A stretch of DNA of 23,017 nucleotides from Rhodobacterales bacterium (lineage in GTDB: Bacteria; Pseudomonadota; Alphaproteobacteria; Rhodobacterales; Rhodobacteraceae). A program made the translations under genes and the position numbers. How positions within the stretch are numbered: position 1 is the first letter of the stretch; the number at the start of each line of letters is the position of its first letter. Under the pieces are notes generated by a model. The model did no database searches and had not been told where the DNA came from. It saw only the letters and a program-made list of their open reading frames with translations. Positions 13,914-20,375 of the stretch are shown here, one piece after another. Location: NCBI GenBank assembly GCA_021155205.1, contig JAJNPS010000049.1, forward strand, positions 1 through 23,017, given 5' to 3'.

Positions 13914-14933
13914 TCATTCGTTCGTCAGGCCCTTCGACAACGCTCCAAACACCCTCTTGACCTGGTCGACATGGGACTGGCGGCCGTATCTTTCGCGGAT
14001 TCGCGCCGATGCCTTTCGCCGCATCGCCGCAATGCCCGCATCGCCGGACCGACATCGCTCTGCCACCGCCTCGATGCACAGCACGAAATCCTTGATGTTT
14101 CCGTCCTCGATCGGAAAGCCGACTTCGGCATCAAAGTATTCCTTGCCGCCAACGCCCGTGTAGCCGACCACCACACATCCCGCGCTCATCGCTTCGGCTG
14201 GCGGCAGCCCGAACCCCTCAAGTTCCGAAAAACTGAGGAAGATGCTGGCCTCGCCCATGGCTTTCGCCACGTCGCGATGTTGCATCTTGTCCAGCGGGCG
14301 AAGTTCAAAGTCGCCGACCTGGCCGCGATCCTTCAACAACTTGACCACGATCCTCACATCCATCTCGCGGCGGCGCGGCATGAAGGCGATTACATTCCTT
14401 TTCTGTTCCGTCCCCGCAAACTCGTCGTGATTGATCGCCAGCGGAATGCGGTAAAGCCGCTTCAAACCCATCAGCTCGGCCATCTGGTGACAGGCCTCGG
14501 ACATCGAGATCGTGGCAACAAACGCCTTCGGATCCCACATTTCCGACGTCGCCACGTTGGCCACCACATAATAGCCCTGGTTCAGCAGGACGCATTTCTG
14601 TTTCGCAAACATGCCCGGCAACCAGTCGGACAGATATTCTGGCACAACAATCAGATCATCGGGGCGCAGTTCCGCGACGGCGTTCCTGCGAACCTTTGCA
14701 ATATTGCGACCCCAGTTCATCGCCCGCTGTTTCACCGAGGCCGGCTCCACGATGCCGGGAATGTAAAGGATCGAGGGTTCAGGCGACATGTAGCGGTATG
14801 ACGCGTCCGGGCTGGAGCAAATCGCCTCGGCATCGAACCCGAGGGTCTTGAGTGTCTGGATCAGGTCAAAGATGACGTTCAGCCCTCCGGTCGGATTTCT
14901 TGAATCCGGCACGTAAAAGAGAAAGCGCGTCAT
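13914..14933 (-). CDS. GT4-type (group 1) glycosyltransferase inserted between rplL and rpoB
   Basis: The 339-residue protein looks like a retaining GT-B glycosyltransferase. An N-terminal Rossmann-like half starts RFLFYVPDSRNPTGGLNVIF, with the Gly-Gly loop typical of these enzymes. The C-terminal half has the family E-x7-E signature as E239 and E247 in LEGFGLPPAEAMSAGC, followed by GYTGVGGKEYF. No signal peptide or membrane segment is seen, so it is likely a cytoplasmic or peripheral enzyme acting on surface polysaccharide or glycolipid; donor and acceptor are unknown. The ATG at 14933 lies 71 bases after the rplL stop and lacks a strong ribosome binding site. No T-run terminator separates it from rplL, and only a weak hairpin separates it from rpoB, so it may belong to one rplJL-GT4-rpoBC transcript. 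In most bacteria rplL and rpoB are adjacent. Confidence 0.88.
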   Translation of the reverse strand: MTRFLFYVPDSRNPTGGLNVIFDLIQTLKTLGFDAEAICSSPDASYRYMSPEPSILYIPGIVEPASVKQRAMNWGRNIAKVRRNAVAELRPDDLIVVPEYLSDWLPGMFAKQKCVLLNQGYYVVANVATSEMWDPKAFVATISMSEACHQMAELMGLKRLYRIPLAINHDEFAGTEQKRNVIAFMPRRREMDVRIVVKLLKDRGQVGDFELRPLDKMQHRDVAKAMGEASIFLSFSELEGFGLPPAEAMSAGCVVVGYTGVGGKEYFDAEVGFPIEDGNIKDFVLCIEAVAERCRSGDAGIAAMRRKASARIRERYGRQSHVDQVKRVFGALSKGLTNE

Positions 14934-15004
14934 CGGCGAACCAACCCACAGTTTCGATGGATGGCGCCGCCCGCAGGATCCCTGCCGGCGACGCCCGCCT
15001 GCGA

Positions 15005-15385
15005 TTACTTCAGCTCGACCTTGGCGCCGGCCTCTTCAAGCTTTTTCTTGAAGCCTTCGGCATCGGCCTTGGACACGGCTTCCTTCACCTTGCCACCAGC
15101 TTCGACCAGATCCTTGGCCTCTTTGAGACCCAGGCCGGTGATGGTGCGGACCTCCTTGATCACGTTGATCTTGTTCGGGCCGGCATCGGTCAGCACGACG
15201 TCGAATTCTGTCTGTTCTTCGGCAGGGGCTGCCGCAGCAGCACCGGCAGCCGGACCAGCCATCATCACGGCGCCGCCAGCGGCCGGCTCGATGCCGTACT
15301 TGTCCTTGAGGATCGTTTTCAGTTCTTGTGCCTGCAACAGGGTCAGACCGACGATGTCTTCGGCGAGTTTGTTCAGATCAGCCAT
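15005..15385 (-). CDS. rplL: 50S ribosomal protein L7/L12
   Basis: L7/L12 forms the dimers of the flexible ribosomal stalk, binds L10, and stimulates the GTPases EF-G, EF-Tu and IF2. The 126-residue product has the N-terminal dimerisation domain (about residues 1-33), an Ala/Gly-rich hinge (about 34-57) and the globular C-terminal domain with the factor-binding segment KINVIKEVRTITGLGLKEAKDLVE. I chose the ATG at 15385 (MADLNKLAEDIV), which matches relatives. Another in-frame ATG at 15394 would add three residues. The gene follows rplJ by 65 bases in the usual rplJL pair. No canonical terminator is seen downstream before the glycosyltransferase gene. Confidence 0.97.
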   Translation of the reverse strand: MADLNKLAEDIVGLTLLQAQELKTILKDKYGIEPAAGGAVMMAGPAAGAAAAAPAEEQTEFDVVLTDAGPNKINVIKEVRTITGLGLKEAKDLVEAGGKVKEAVSKADAEGFKKKLEEAGAKVELK

Positions 15386-15450
15386 TTTGCTCATGTTCCG
15401 TATGTTAAGATGGGTTCCAACGGCGTGGGATCAACCACGCGGGGTTTGGA

Positions 15451-15966
15451 TCAGGCCGCAGCCCGCTCCTCGATGGTTGACAGGATGCTCGCGATGTTCG
15501 ACGCAGGCGCACCAATGGCCCCGGCGATGGCCGCACCCGGTGCCCCGATGCACGACACGATCTGAGCGATCAGCTCTTCACGCGACGGCATGGTGGCCAC
15601 GGCTTTGACTCCAGCCTGGTCCAGAACGTCACTGCCCATGGCACCACCAAGAATGACGAAGTTCTCGTTCGTCTTGGCATAGGCCTCGGTGACCTTCGCC
15701 GCAGCGACGGGGTCCTCCGAATAGGCAATCACAGTCATCCCCGTGAGCAGGCCACCCATCTTGACGCCGGGCTTCCCTTCAAGGGCGATCTTGGCGAGCT
15801 TGTTCTTGGCAACGCGCACGGACCCGCCTACGACACGCATCTTCGCGCGCAGGTCCTGCATCTGTGCAACCGTCATTCCCGCGTAATGGGCAACCACTAC
15901 GACGCCAGAGCTTTCGAAGATCTGGCCGAGTTCTTCGACCACTTTCTCTTTCTGGGCTCTATCCAC
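15451..15966 (-). CDS. rplJ: 50S ribosomal protein L10 (GTG start)
   Basis: L10 anchors the L7/L12 dimers to the ribosome stalk and acts as an autogenous repressor of its own mRNA in several bacteria. The reading frame stays open upstream to 16164, but the family start is the GTG at 15966, giving (M)DRAQKEKVVEELGQIF and a normal length of 171 residues. GGAG lies about 8 bases before that GTG. The body carries MRVVGGSVRVAKNKLAKIAL and the typical Ala-rich C-terminal helix that holds L7/L12. The in-frame upstream extension (rich in Pro, Gly and Trp) falls in the structured mRNA leader and is not coding. The pair rplJ-rplL has its own promoter upstream. Confidence 0.97.
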   Translation of the reverse strand: MDRAQKEKVVEELGQIFESSGVVVVAHYAGMTVAQMQDLRAKMRVVGGSVRVAKNKLAKIALEGKPGVKMGGLLTGMTVIAYSEDPVAAAKVTEAYAKTNENFVILGGAMGSDVLDQAGVKAVATMPSREELIAQIVSCIGAPGAAIAGAIGAPASNIASILSTIEERAAA

Positions 15967-16196
15967 GAGTACACTCCAAGGTTGGGGGTTTCCCCCCGGC
16001 TCATATTCACCACCCCCGATGGGGGCAGCGTCGGGTCCGCGATATAGGGTCCCAAAGCCAGATTGCCCGAGGGAGACCCCCGGAATTCCTTGCTCGATCC
16101 CCATCTCGGGAGGGAAATTAAGGCGCCATTTCTGCCGCCACCCACCGTCTCGGACGAAGTACACTACCCCTCCGACGAATCGGATTGGTGGTGCAG
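15967..16196 (-). ncRNA. Structured 5' leader of rplJL (L10-leader-like)
   Basis: About 230 bases separate the likely transcription start from the rplJ GTG. The region reads like an L10 leader, where the L10-L7/L12 complex binds and represses translation. It holds paired purine and pyrimidine blocks, such as GGAGGG near 16168 and CCCTCC near 16110, with conserved-looking CCGAGACGGTGGGTGG between them. Nearer the gene are two tight hairpins: CCCCC/GGGGG with a 3-base loop (16013-16017 and 16021-16025), and GGGGG-GAAA-CCCCC (15984-15997, minus-strand reading). The assignment rests on position and pattern; a covariance model search would be decisive. Confidence 0.6.
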
Positions 16197-16202
16197 ACTG
16201 CG

Positions 16203-16231
16203 GCTATAGAAGTTTGCCCAGCGGTTTCCAA
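16203..16231 (-). promoter_or_regulatory. Promoter of rplJL
   Basis: On the minus strand, TTGGAA (16226-16231) and TATAGC (16203-16208) are separated by exactly 17 bases. It lies between the glycosyltransferase stop at 16278 and the rplJ leader, where a promoter is needed because a strong terminator follows rplA. The predicted start is near 16196. Confidence 0.6.
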
Positions 16232-16277
16232 GCCCCGGAATGCAGATTTCCTGCGTGGCAATTGCCTGCGGCGTGCC

Positions 16278-17441
16278 TCAGACGTCGCCGACCAGCACGG
16301 GGATCGCGGCGCCAGACCCGTCCCGCGTCCAGATGGTCGCAAGGTCGCACTGGAACCGTTCGCGGCATGCCTCGATCAGCTGGTCCTGTTCGTGCCTGCC
16401 GAGGGAGCGCCAGTCGGCTCGCCCGTCGATGAAGCCCAGCGCCCTGAGGCGTCGCCCAACCTCGGCGAGGTCGATCTCGGCCAACAGCGACCAGGTCGGA
16501 TTTTTCATGTTGTCGCGTCGGAACATCCGGGTGATCGCGTCGATGACATCCGGCGCGCGGCCGGTAAAACCGGTGATCTGGGGCAGCATTTCGCGGTCGC
16601 CGTGCAGGCGGCGAAGGATCAATCCGACCTGGACAGCCTCTGTCACCGAAAAGCCCACCAGATGCATGGCCGAACTGTCCGGCCCAAGGATGTGCGTCGC
16701 ACCGAGATAGGTCGCGACCTGTTCGCGGAACGTGTGCTGTTCCGGCGAATAGGCGGTGTAGCCCTCGGCCTCTAGTCTGGTCCGCAGCACCTCTTCGGCA
16801 AGATAACCGCCGCGCCGCAGACCGTAAGCCTCGCGCGAGAGATACAGCCTTGACCCCGGATTTGCAGGTTCGATCCGGTGCAGGCGGTCGCGCATGAACT
16901 GGCGGAACGCGGGCGTACCCGACACCAGCCCACCATAGCCGCAGCCTTGCCGCGGCACATAGAGCCGCTCGATCTCGGTCGCGCCGTCGATAAAGAAGAT
17001 CGGCAGGTCGATGCCCAGGATGTCCAGCACCGAACTGTGCATCGGGGCCGTGTCCTCCATCTTGCGGCCCTGAAAGAACACGACGCCGTCGATCTGGTCG
17101 CGCAAGGCGGGAAAAGCCCAGAGCCGGGTGATCGTCTCGAACAGGAAGTGCCCGAAGTGATGCCAGAACACGCCGCCAAACAGATAGCGCCCGGCAAGGC
17201 GGCTGGCCGGTTGGACGGTGCGTCGATCAACGAATTCTGCCGCGATCGCCTTGCCGTTGCCGGTCGTCACCGCATCCGCCACCGGGGCGCCTGCCAGGTC
17301 GACCACGGTATGCTGCTGCGGACCCTCGGGCGTGCGCGATGCCGGGACCGCAAGCGCGCGCTCGACGATCGTCATCGTCTCGGCAATGAAGTCACCGGCC
17401 TTTCGCTGCATCTTGATCATCCCGTTCAACCTGACGCGCAT
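16278..17441 (-). CDS. GT61-type (DUF563) glycosyltransferase inserted between rplA and rplJ
   Basis: The product of about 387 residues resembles the GT61/DUF563 family of capsule and EPS glycosyltransferases. Visible family blocks are GGVFWHHFGHFLFETITRLWAF in the first half, then SRLYLSREAYGLRR, the SPEQHTFREQVATYLGATHILGPDSSAMHLVGF block, where GPDSSAMH replaces the more common GxHGAGL, and a C-terminal extension. No signal peptide or membrane span is seen. The start is uncertain: the ATG at 17441 is used here, and one at 17420 has a better AGG-type ribosome binding site and would remove seven residues. It lies just past the strong rplA terminator and ends about 47 bases before the rplJ promoter, with no terminator of its own. 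Its own promoter is not evident. Exact donor and acceptor are unknown. Confidence 0.85.
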   Translation of the reverse strand: MRVRLNGMIKMQRKAGDFIAETMTIVERALAVPASRTPEGPQQHTVVDLAGAPVADAVTTGNGKAIAAEFVDRRTVQPASRLAGRYLFGGVFWHHFGHFLFETITRLWAFPALRDQIDGVVFFQGRKMEDTAPMHSSVLDILGIDLPIFFIDGATEIERLYVPRQGCGYGGLVSGTPAFRQFMRDRLHRIEPANPGSRLYLSREAYGLRRGGYLAEEVLRTRLEAEGYTAYSPEQHTFREQVATYLGATHILGPDSSAMHLVGFSVTEAVQVGLILRRLHGDREMLPQITGFTGRAPDVIDAITRMFRRDNMKNPTWSLLAEIDLAEVGRRLRALGFIDGRADWRSLGRHEQDQLIEACRERFQCDLATIWTRDGSGAAIPVLVGDV

Positions 17442-17478
17442 TACTCGCCCGCCGCGATCATCCGGGCAAGGCTCTTGC

Positions 17479-17512
17479 AAAGTAAAGAAAGCCGGCCCTG
17501 TGCGGCCGGCTT
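17479..17512 (-). terminator. Rho-independent terminator after rplA
   Basis: A perfect 9-base-pair stem, AAGCCGGCC (17489-17497) with GGCCGGCTT (17504-17512), closes a 6-base loop. On the minus strand it is followed by a T-rich run, TTTCTTTACTTT, that overlaps the stem base. It lies 25 bases after the rplA stop and ends the secE-nusG-rplK-rplA block. Confidence 0.9.
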
Positions 17513-17537
17513 TTGCATCGCTTGTCGTCAGACGGCG

Positions 17538-18236
17538 CTATTGCGCCGTTGCCGATGCCAGATCGACCGAAACGCCTGGACCCATGGTGGAGCTGAGCGA
17601 CACCTTTTTGAGGTAAGACCCCTTTGCCCCGGCGGGACGGGCCTTGCTGACCGCATCGACAAACGCACGGATGTTCTGTGCCAGCTTGTCTTCGGTGAAT
17701 GATACCTTGCCGATCCCGGCATGGATGACGCCGGCCTTTTCGACCTTGAACTGGACCTCGCCGCCCTTGGCCGCCTCAACAGCCGTTTTCACGTCCATCG
17801 TCACGGTGCCAACCTTGGGGTTCGGCATCAGGTTGCGCGGGCCCAGGATCTTGCCCAGGCGACCGACCAGCGGCATCATGTCCGGCGTCGCGATGCAACG
17901 GTCGAACTCGATCTTGCCGCCCTGGATGATTTCCAGCAGGTCTTCGGCCCCGACAATATCGGCGCCCGCCGCCTTGGCCTCGTCCGCCTTGGCACCACGC
18001 GCAAAGACTGCGACGCGAACAACCTTGCCGGTGCCGTTCGGCAGCTGCACCACGCCGCGGACCATCTGGTCGGCATGGCGCGGATCGACGCCCAGGTTCA
18101 TCGCGATTTCAAGCGTTTCGTCGAACTTGGCCGACGCCGCGCCCTTGATCAGCTTGACCGCGTCCTCGACGGTGACATTGGCCTTGCCAGCAAAGGCTTC
18201 GGTGGCCTTGGCGGTGCGTTTGGAAAGCTTTGCCAT
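17538..18236 (-). CDS. rplA: 50S ribosomal protein L1
   Basis: L1 forms the mobile L1 stalk that helps release deacylated tRNA, and it represses the rplK-rplA mRNA in well-studied bacteria. The 232-residue protein is of normal size. It begins MAKLSKRTAKATEAF, carries the signature around IATPDMMPLVGRLGKILGPRNLMPNPKVGTVT, and ends with SYLKKVSLSSTMGPGVSVD. The start is 4 bases after the rplK stop, showing translational coupling. A strong terminator follows. No defects are seen. Confidence 0.98.
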   Translation of the reverse strand: MAKLSKRTAKATEAFAGKANVTVEDAVKLIKGAASAKFDETLEIAMNLGVDPRHADQMVRGVVQLPNGTGKVVRVAVFARGAKADEAKAAGADIVGAEDLLEIIQGGKIEFDRCIATPDMMPLVGRLGKILGPRNLMPNPKVGTVTMDVKTAVEAAKGGEVQFKVEKAGVIHAGIGKVSFTEDKLAQNIRAFVDAVSKARPAGAKGSYLKKVSLSSTMGPGVSVDLASATAQ

Positions 18237-18240
18237 GATC

Positions 18241-18693
18241 TTATGCCTTCACTTCGATGCCGCAGGACTTGGCAGAGCCGAGGATGATCTTCATCGCAGC
18301 TTCGATCGACGTTGCATTCAGATCGGCCATCTTGGTCTCGGCGATCTTGCGGACCTGTGCGACCGAAATCGACCCCACGACGTCATGTCCCGGCTTCACC
18401 GCCCCCTTGGTGCGGTTGCGCTTGCCAACCGACGGCAGACCGGCGGCCTGCTTGACCAGAAAGGCGGCGGGCGGCGTCTTCAGCTCCAGGCTGAACGACT
18501 TGTCCTGATAGTAGGTGATGATCACCGGGGTCGGCGTGCCGGGCGGCAGGTCGGCGGTCTTGGCATTGAATTCCTTGACGAACGCCATGATGTTCAACCC
18601 GCGCTGGCCCAATGCAGGGCCAACTGGCGGGGACGGGTTTGCCTGACCCGCCTTCACTTGCAGCTTGAGGCTGCCCATAATCTTCTTGGCCAT
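18241..18693 (-). CDS. rplK: 50S ribosomal protein L11
   Basis: L11 lies at the GTPase-associated centre of the large subunit. It is the thiostrepton-region protein and is needed for RelA activation in E. coli. The protein is 150 residues, slightly longer than the 141-142 of E. coli and Bacillus. It begins MAKKIMGSLKLQVKAGQANPSPPVGPALGQRGLNIMAFVKEFN and ends SAKSCGIEVKA. The Pro-rich N-terminal segment and the RNA-binding C-terminal domain are both intact. I chose the ATG at 18693, which is preceded by GGAGAAGG; upstream in-frame codons reach into the leader and do not match the family. It is 4 bases ahead of rplA. Confidence 0.98.
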   Translation of the reverse strand: MAKKIMGSLKLQVKAGQANPSPPVGPALGQRGLNIMAFVKEFNAKTADLPPGTPTPVIITYYQDKSFSLELKTPPAAFLVKQAAGLPSVGKRNRTKGAVKPGHDVVGSISVAQVRKIAETKMADLNATSIEAAMKIILGSAKSCGIEVKA

Positions 18694-18720
18694 CTGGCCT
18701 TCTCCTTCATCACCGTTGGA

Positions 18721-18738
18721 CCCCGGCCTGCGCCGGGG
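18721..18738 (-). other. Hairpin in the rplK leader
   Basis: CCCCGGC (18721-18727) and GCCGGGG (18732-18738) form a perfect 7-base-pair stem with a 4-base loop, about 27 bases before the rplK start codon. No T-run follows, so it is not a standard terminator. It could help position the adjacent candidate L1 site or tune rplK translation. Confidence 0.45.
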
Positions 18739-18756
18739 CATGGTTTAGTGGTTCGG

Positions 18757-18803
18757 TCTGTCATGACGGAAGAAGTCCGGCACGCGCGCCTCCCACGGAC
18801 AGA
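18757..18803 (-). promoter_or_regulatory. Candidate L1-binding operator before rplK
   Basis: On the minus strand TCTGTC (18798-18803) pairs with GACAGA (18757-18762). Inside this stem one side carries GTGGGAGG and the other carries a CAT that runs into the stem as CATGA, with a small inner CGGA/TCCG hairpin. A GTGGGAGG strand opposite a purine-rich AUGA strand recalls the L1-binding site on 23S rRNA, which L11-operon leaders mimic in bacteria. The position, immediately after the nusG stop and before rplK, is right for L1 autoregulation. The match is by eye only. Confidence 0.4.
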
Positions 18804-19337
18804 TCAGGTCCCTTTCGAGACCTGGGTAAATTCCAGTTCGACCGGGGTGGCCCGACCAAAGATCGAGACCGTCACCTTGAGGCGGCTCTTGCCCTCGTCG
18901 ACATCTTCGACCATGCCTGCAAAGCCTTCGAACGGCCCATCGGTGACTTGTACCTTTTCGCCGATTTCGAACCGGATCAGGTTGCGGGGCGCTGCCTCGC
19001 CTTCCTCGACACGGTTCAGGATCGCGTTCACCTCGGCGTCACGCATCGGCATCGGCCGGCCCTGCGGTCCAAGGAAACCAGTAACGCGATTGATCGAAGA
19101 GATCAGGTGATAGCCGCGGTTCGACATTTCCATGTGAACCAGCACATAGCCCGGCATGAAGCGGCGTTCGGACGTCACCTTTTTCCCGCGACGGACCTCG
19201 ATCACCTCTTCGGTCGGGACCAGAACTTCGTCGATCTCTTCCTCGAGACCGGCGTCTGCCACGGCTGTCTTGATCTGCTCGGCAATCTTCTTTTCGAAGT
19301 TCGAAAGAACACTGACCGAATACCACCGCTTCGCCAT
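18804..19337 (-). CDS. nusG: Transcription termination/antitermination protein NusG
   Basis: NusG binds the RNA polymerase clamp, aids processivity and links polymerase to Rho or to S10 of the ribosome. The 177-residue protein has the NGN domain beginning MAKRWYSVSVLSNFEKK with the MPGYVLVHMEM segment, and a C-terminal KOW domain with VQVTDGPFEGFAGMVEDVDEGKSRLKVTVSIFGR. I chose the ATG at 19337, since AAGGA lies upstream at about 11 bases; in-frame ATGs at 19349 and 19358 leave no room for a binding site. It follows secE after 190 bases, an unusually wide gap containing two hairpins. Confidence 0.97.
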   Translation of the reverse strand: MAKRWYSVSVLSNFEKKIAEQIKTAVADAGLEEEIDEVLVPTEEVIEVRRGKKVTSERRFMPGYVLVHMEMSNRGYHLISSINRVTGFLGPQGRPMPMRDAEVNAILNRVEEGEAAPRNLIRFEIGEKVQVTDGPFEGFAGMVEDVDEGKSRLKVTVSIFGRATPVELEFTQVSKGT

Positions 19338-19414
19338 GCCCACAGTCATCCTTGCCATCTAGGGCAAAGCCCCCTAATTCCGTTTGGTTTCAAGTGGTTG
19401 GCCCACTTTGTCCG

Positions 19415-19449
19415 GAACAAAAAACAACGCGCGACCGAATCGCCGCGCG
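19415..19449 (-). terminator. Terminator-like hairpin between secE and nusG
   Basis: On the minus strand CGCGCG (19444-19449) pairs with CGCGCG (19428-19433), extendable by a G-T pair, around a loop of about 8 bases. It is followed immediately by TTGTTTTTTGTTCC (19415-19427 region). This has the form of an intrinsic terminator, yet it sits between secE and nusG, which are usually co-transcribed. It may be partial (an attenuator), or nusG may have its own promoter downstream. Confidence 0.6.
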
Positions 19450-19469
19450 CTTTCTTTTCGTTATCGTCG

Positions 19470-19494
19470 GGGCGGGATAACGTCATGCCCGCCC
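19470..19494 (-). other. Second hairpin between secE and nusG
   Basis: GGGCGGG (19470-19476) and CCCGCCC (19488-19494) form a perfect 7-base-pair stem around an 11-base loop, 33 bases after the secE stop. There is no T-run directly after it. It stands just ahead of the terminator-like hairpin and may act with it, or as a 3' stabilising structure for the secE message. Confidence 0.5.
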
Positions 19495-19527
19495 AAGATC
19501 AAGCTATTTCACGCCACCGGCTACGCG

Positions 19528-19722
19528 CTAGAAGGCGTTGAGAACCGCGGCCAGACCCGTGCGGATGCCCAGATCGACAAGGCTGAAAAACGTCGCCATC
19601 AGTGCCGCCATGATGAACACCATCACCGACGTCAACATCACTTCGCGCCGCGTCGGCCAGGAAACCTTGGCAACTTCGGCACGGACCTGCTGGATGAACT
19701 GGATCGGATTGGTCGTGGCCAT
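19528..19722 (-). CDS. secE: Preprotein translocase subunit SecE
   Basis: SecE clamps SecY in the inner-membrane Sec translocon. The 64-residue product is the short single-span form typical of alphaproteobacteria. It carries the conserved amphipathic segment RAEVAKVSWPTRREV, then one membrane helix (about residues 29-50, SVMVFIMAALMATFFSLVDLG). I prefer the ATG at 19722 because the GGGG site lies 7-8 bases upstream; an adjacent ATG at 19725 is also possible. In many relatives tRNA-Trp lies directly upstream. Here a plus-strand acetyltransferase gene and about 650 bases of non-coding DNA intervene. Confidence 0.95.
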   Translation of the reverse strand: MATTNPIQFIQQVRAEVAKVSWPTRREVMLTSVMVFIMAALMATFFSLVDLGIRTGLAAVLNAF

Positions 19723-19944
19723 CATATATCCCCGCGCGGTGACGCCTTGCGGTCAGATACGCGCTGCATGGGGGGATTTCAAGCCTGATCGGTCGGCCCG
19801 TCGCGCCGGGTTCATGACCTTGCGCGGCAAGCCGCATGATCCTTCCCGAACCGCCCTGTCTGGCGGCATCCGACGTAACATAAACGCCAGGGGCATGACG
19901 GCTGCTGTTGCGGGAGTGTTTCACATGCGAGCCCGTAAAAACCA

Positions 19945-19953
19945 TTTATAACA
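19945..19953 (-). promoter_or_regulatory. Candidate extended -10 promoter for secE-nusG
   Basis: On the minus strand the sequence TGTTATAAA is a TGn plus TATAAA extended -10 element. The matching -35 region is poor, as is common for extended -10 promoters. The start would be near 19938, giving secE a leader of about 215 bases. No better candidate was found nearer the gene. Confidence 0.35.
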
Positions 19954-20065
19954 ACCGCGACCGGGGGTAGAAGTTGGGCCGCGGATACCGAATATAGCCG
20001 TATGTTTACCGGCAGGCACAACAGATGGTTGCCGACACCGCCAAACATCGGCCTCGGGCCGCATC

Positions 20066-20104
20066 ACCGTCAGCTGCCTTGCCTTGTCCCGATGTGCTGA
20101 CGGT
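20066..20104. repeat. Perfect 9-base inverted repeat in the secE/acetyltransferase spacer
   Basis: ACCGTCAGC (20066-20074) and GCTGACGGT (20096-20104) are perfect inverse copies around a 21-base centre. It could be a regulator operator with spaced half-sites or an RNA hairpin. No T-run follows on either strand, so it is not an intrinsic terminator. It lies between the candidate secE promoter and the plus-strand gene. Confidence 0.55.
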
Positions 20105-20375
20105 CGGCAAGCCCGCGCCGATACATACAAACTTGCATCGCCATCTCTTGGCAGAGGTTTCGCAATTGTCTGATTTGATGTAAGCAACCTTGGCGAAATG
20201 TACCGGATCTTCTGCGTGGCGCTGGGTGGGATCGTCCCGCAGCTGCCGGTTCCACGGGTCAAATGTAACGAATGGTTTTGCCGCATGTCAGTTCATCTCC
20301 CCAACCCCAAAGGTCGCGCGCGGGCCGTTAACAAGTTTATCATCTGCGGTTCAGATGGCATCCGGGCCTGACGGC

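Larger units (their letters stand above)
19723..20375. other. 650-base divergent intergenic region between secE and the acetyltransferase gene
   Basis: No convincing gene is present between the divergent starts of secE (minus) and the acetyltransferase (plus). It should hold promoters for both. I see a candidate extended -10 box for secE and one strong 9-base inverted repeat, listed separately. Upstream in-frame extension of the acetyltransferase frame to 20190 does not resemble protein from the family. Confidence 0.6.

Noticed and set aside
15967..16164. N-terminal extension of rplJ to give 237 residues
   Set aside because: The extension has no match to L10, lies in the structured leader downstream of the likely promoter, and the GTG at 15966 has a proper ribosome binding site and the family N-terminus.
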